DNA of 6,183 nucleotides, from the NCBI GenBank assembly GCA_020024255.1, contig JAHHTX010000093.1:1-6183 (forward strand). Reading direction: 5' to 3'. The notes beneath the pieces are model-generated. The model was not told the origin of the DNA and ran no database searches. It saw only the letters and a program-made list of their open reading frames with translations. This document shows, one piece after another, positions 6,049 to 6,183 of the stretch. Numbering within the stretch: position 1 is the first letter of the stretch; each line of letters opens with the position of its first letter. The position numbers and the translations under genes are program-made. This DNA comes from Anaerotignum sp. GTDB taxonomy: Bacteria; Bacillota; Clostridia; Lachnospirales; Anaerotignaceae.

Positions 6049-6183
6049 GCTGTCCGAAAGGATAGTCTGGGGGTGCCGACAAAGTCGCCCCCTTGGTCAA
6101 AGCCTCATTTCATTCAAGGCTTTGACCGGCAGACAGAAGAATAAAGCAGAAGTTCCAATGGCAAAAAAGCCTTGAAACTTCTG
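6049..6183. repeat. Dense cluster of four hairpins, structured non-coding element (continues past window)
   Basis: Four hairpins follow one another. H1: 6049-6055 with 6060-6066, 7 bp including two G-U pairs, closed by a GAAA tetraloop. H2: GGGGG (6069-6073) with CCCCC (6088-6092) and CGAC (6077-6080) with GTCG (6084-6087), a 3-nt bulge and an AAA loop. H3: perfect 11 bp, 6095-6105 with 6117-6127. H4: 6147-6154 with 6176-6183 plus six inner pairs, loop AAAAAA, reaching the last base of the window. GTCTG (6065-6069) can also pair with CAGAC (6130-6134), enclosing H2 and H3 as a three-way junction. Hairpins H2 and H3 have no U-tract, so they are not simple terminators. Such a layout fits an interspersed palindromic repeat of Clostridia or a structured RNA; strand and role are undetermined. 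Confidence 0.7.

Noticed and set aside
6066..6127. TPP riboswitch, because GGGGGTGCC resembles its 5' core.
   Set aside because: The conserved CUGAGA and the second-arm core are absent, and the G-run pairs locally with CCCCC in a simple hairpin.
6049..6183. CRISPR array or insertion-sequence end.
   Set aside because: There are no regularly spaced direct repeats, no transposase frame and no clear target duplication; the only direct repeat is the 9-bp tandem at 6019-6036.

Overview
The window looks like chromosomal DNA from a low-GC Gram-positive anaerobe, most likely a member of the Clostridia (Lachnospiraceae-like). The evidence is strong AGGAGG-type ribosome binding sites, frequent TTG starts, AT-rich spacers, and proteins typical of that group: a YfmR/Uup-type ABC-F ATPase, a CNNM/CorC transporter, a small XRE regulator paired with a membrane protein, and a YwqG-like protein. 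The genus assignment is inference. Nothing proves a phage, plasmid or insertion sequence.

Layout, left to right. (1) At 1-336 (+) is the 3' part of a small membrane protein gene whose start lies left of the window. A 14-bp perfect hairpin at 443-490, with A-tract and T-tract flanks, can terminate transcription from both sides. (2) On the minus strand, 1074-757 encodes a three-helix membrane protein, followed 15 nt later by an XRE-family regulator (741-529). The pair has a perfect-consensus promoter (TTGACA-N17-TATAAT) embedded in a phased array of TTGNCAA boxes at 1096-1174. This looks like an autoregulated two-gene unit. (3) The 304-nt gap 1075-1378 holds that promoter and array plus, on the plus strand, short open stretches around a perfect Shine-Dalgarno that may be remnants of lost genes. 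(4) A membrane-anchored Sm-like small protein lies at 1693-1379 (-). It has two well-supported starts, giving a long membrane form and a short soluble form. (5) A hairpin at 1759-1790 separates it from the housekeeping pair upstream: an ABC-F ATPase (5103-3187) and, 60 nt later, a CorC/CNNM-type transporter (3126-1843), probably co-transcribed. (6) The 165-nt gap 5104-5268 carries divergent extended -10 promoters. The rightward one drives a DUF1963/YwqG-like protein (5269-6003, start corrected from 5236). (7) The right edge (6049-6183) is non-coding as far as I can see and packed with four consecutive hairpins, two of which share an 11-nt segment that allows alternative pairing. It is either an interspersed palindromic repeat or a structured RNA leader.

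How the genes may relate: the ABC-F ATPase acts on the ribosome and CorC on magnesium, so that block is housekeeping. The XRE/membrane pair is a self-contained regulatory unit of unknown signal. The most unusual signals are the TTGNCAA operator array and the structured right end. I found no clear new defence or mobile system.
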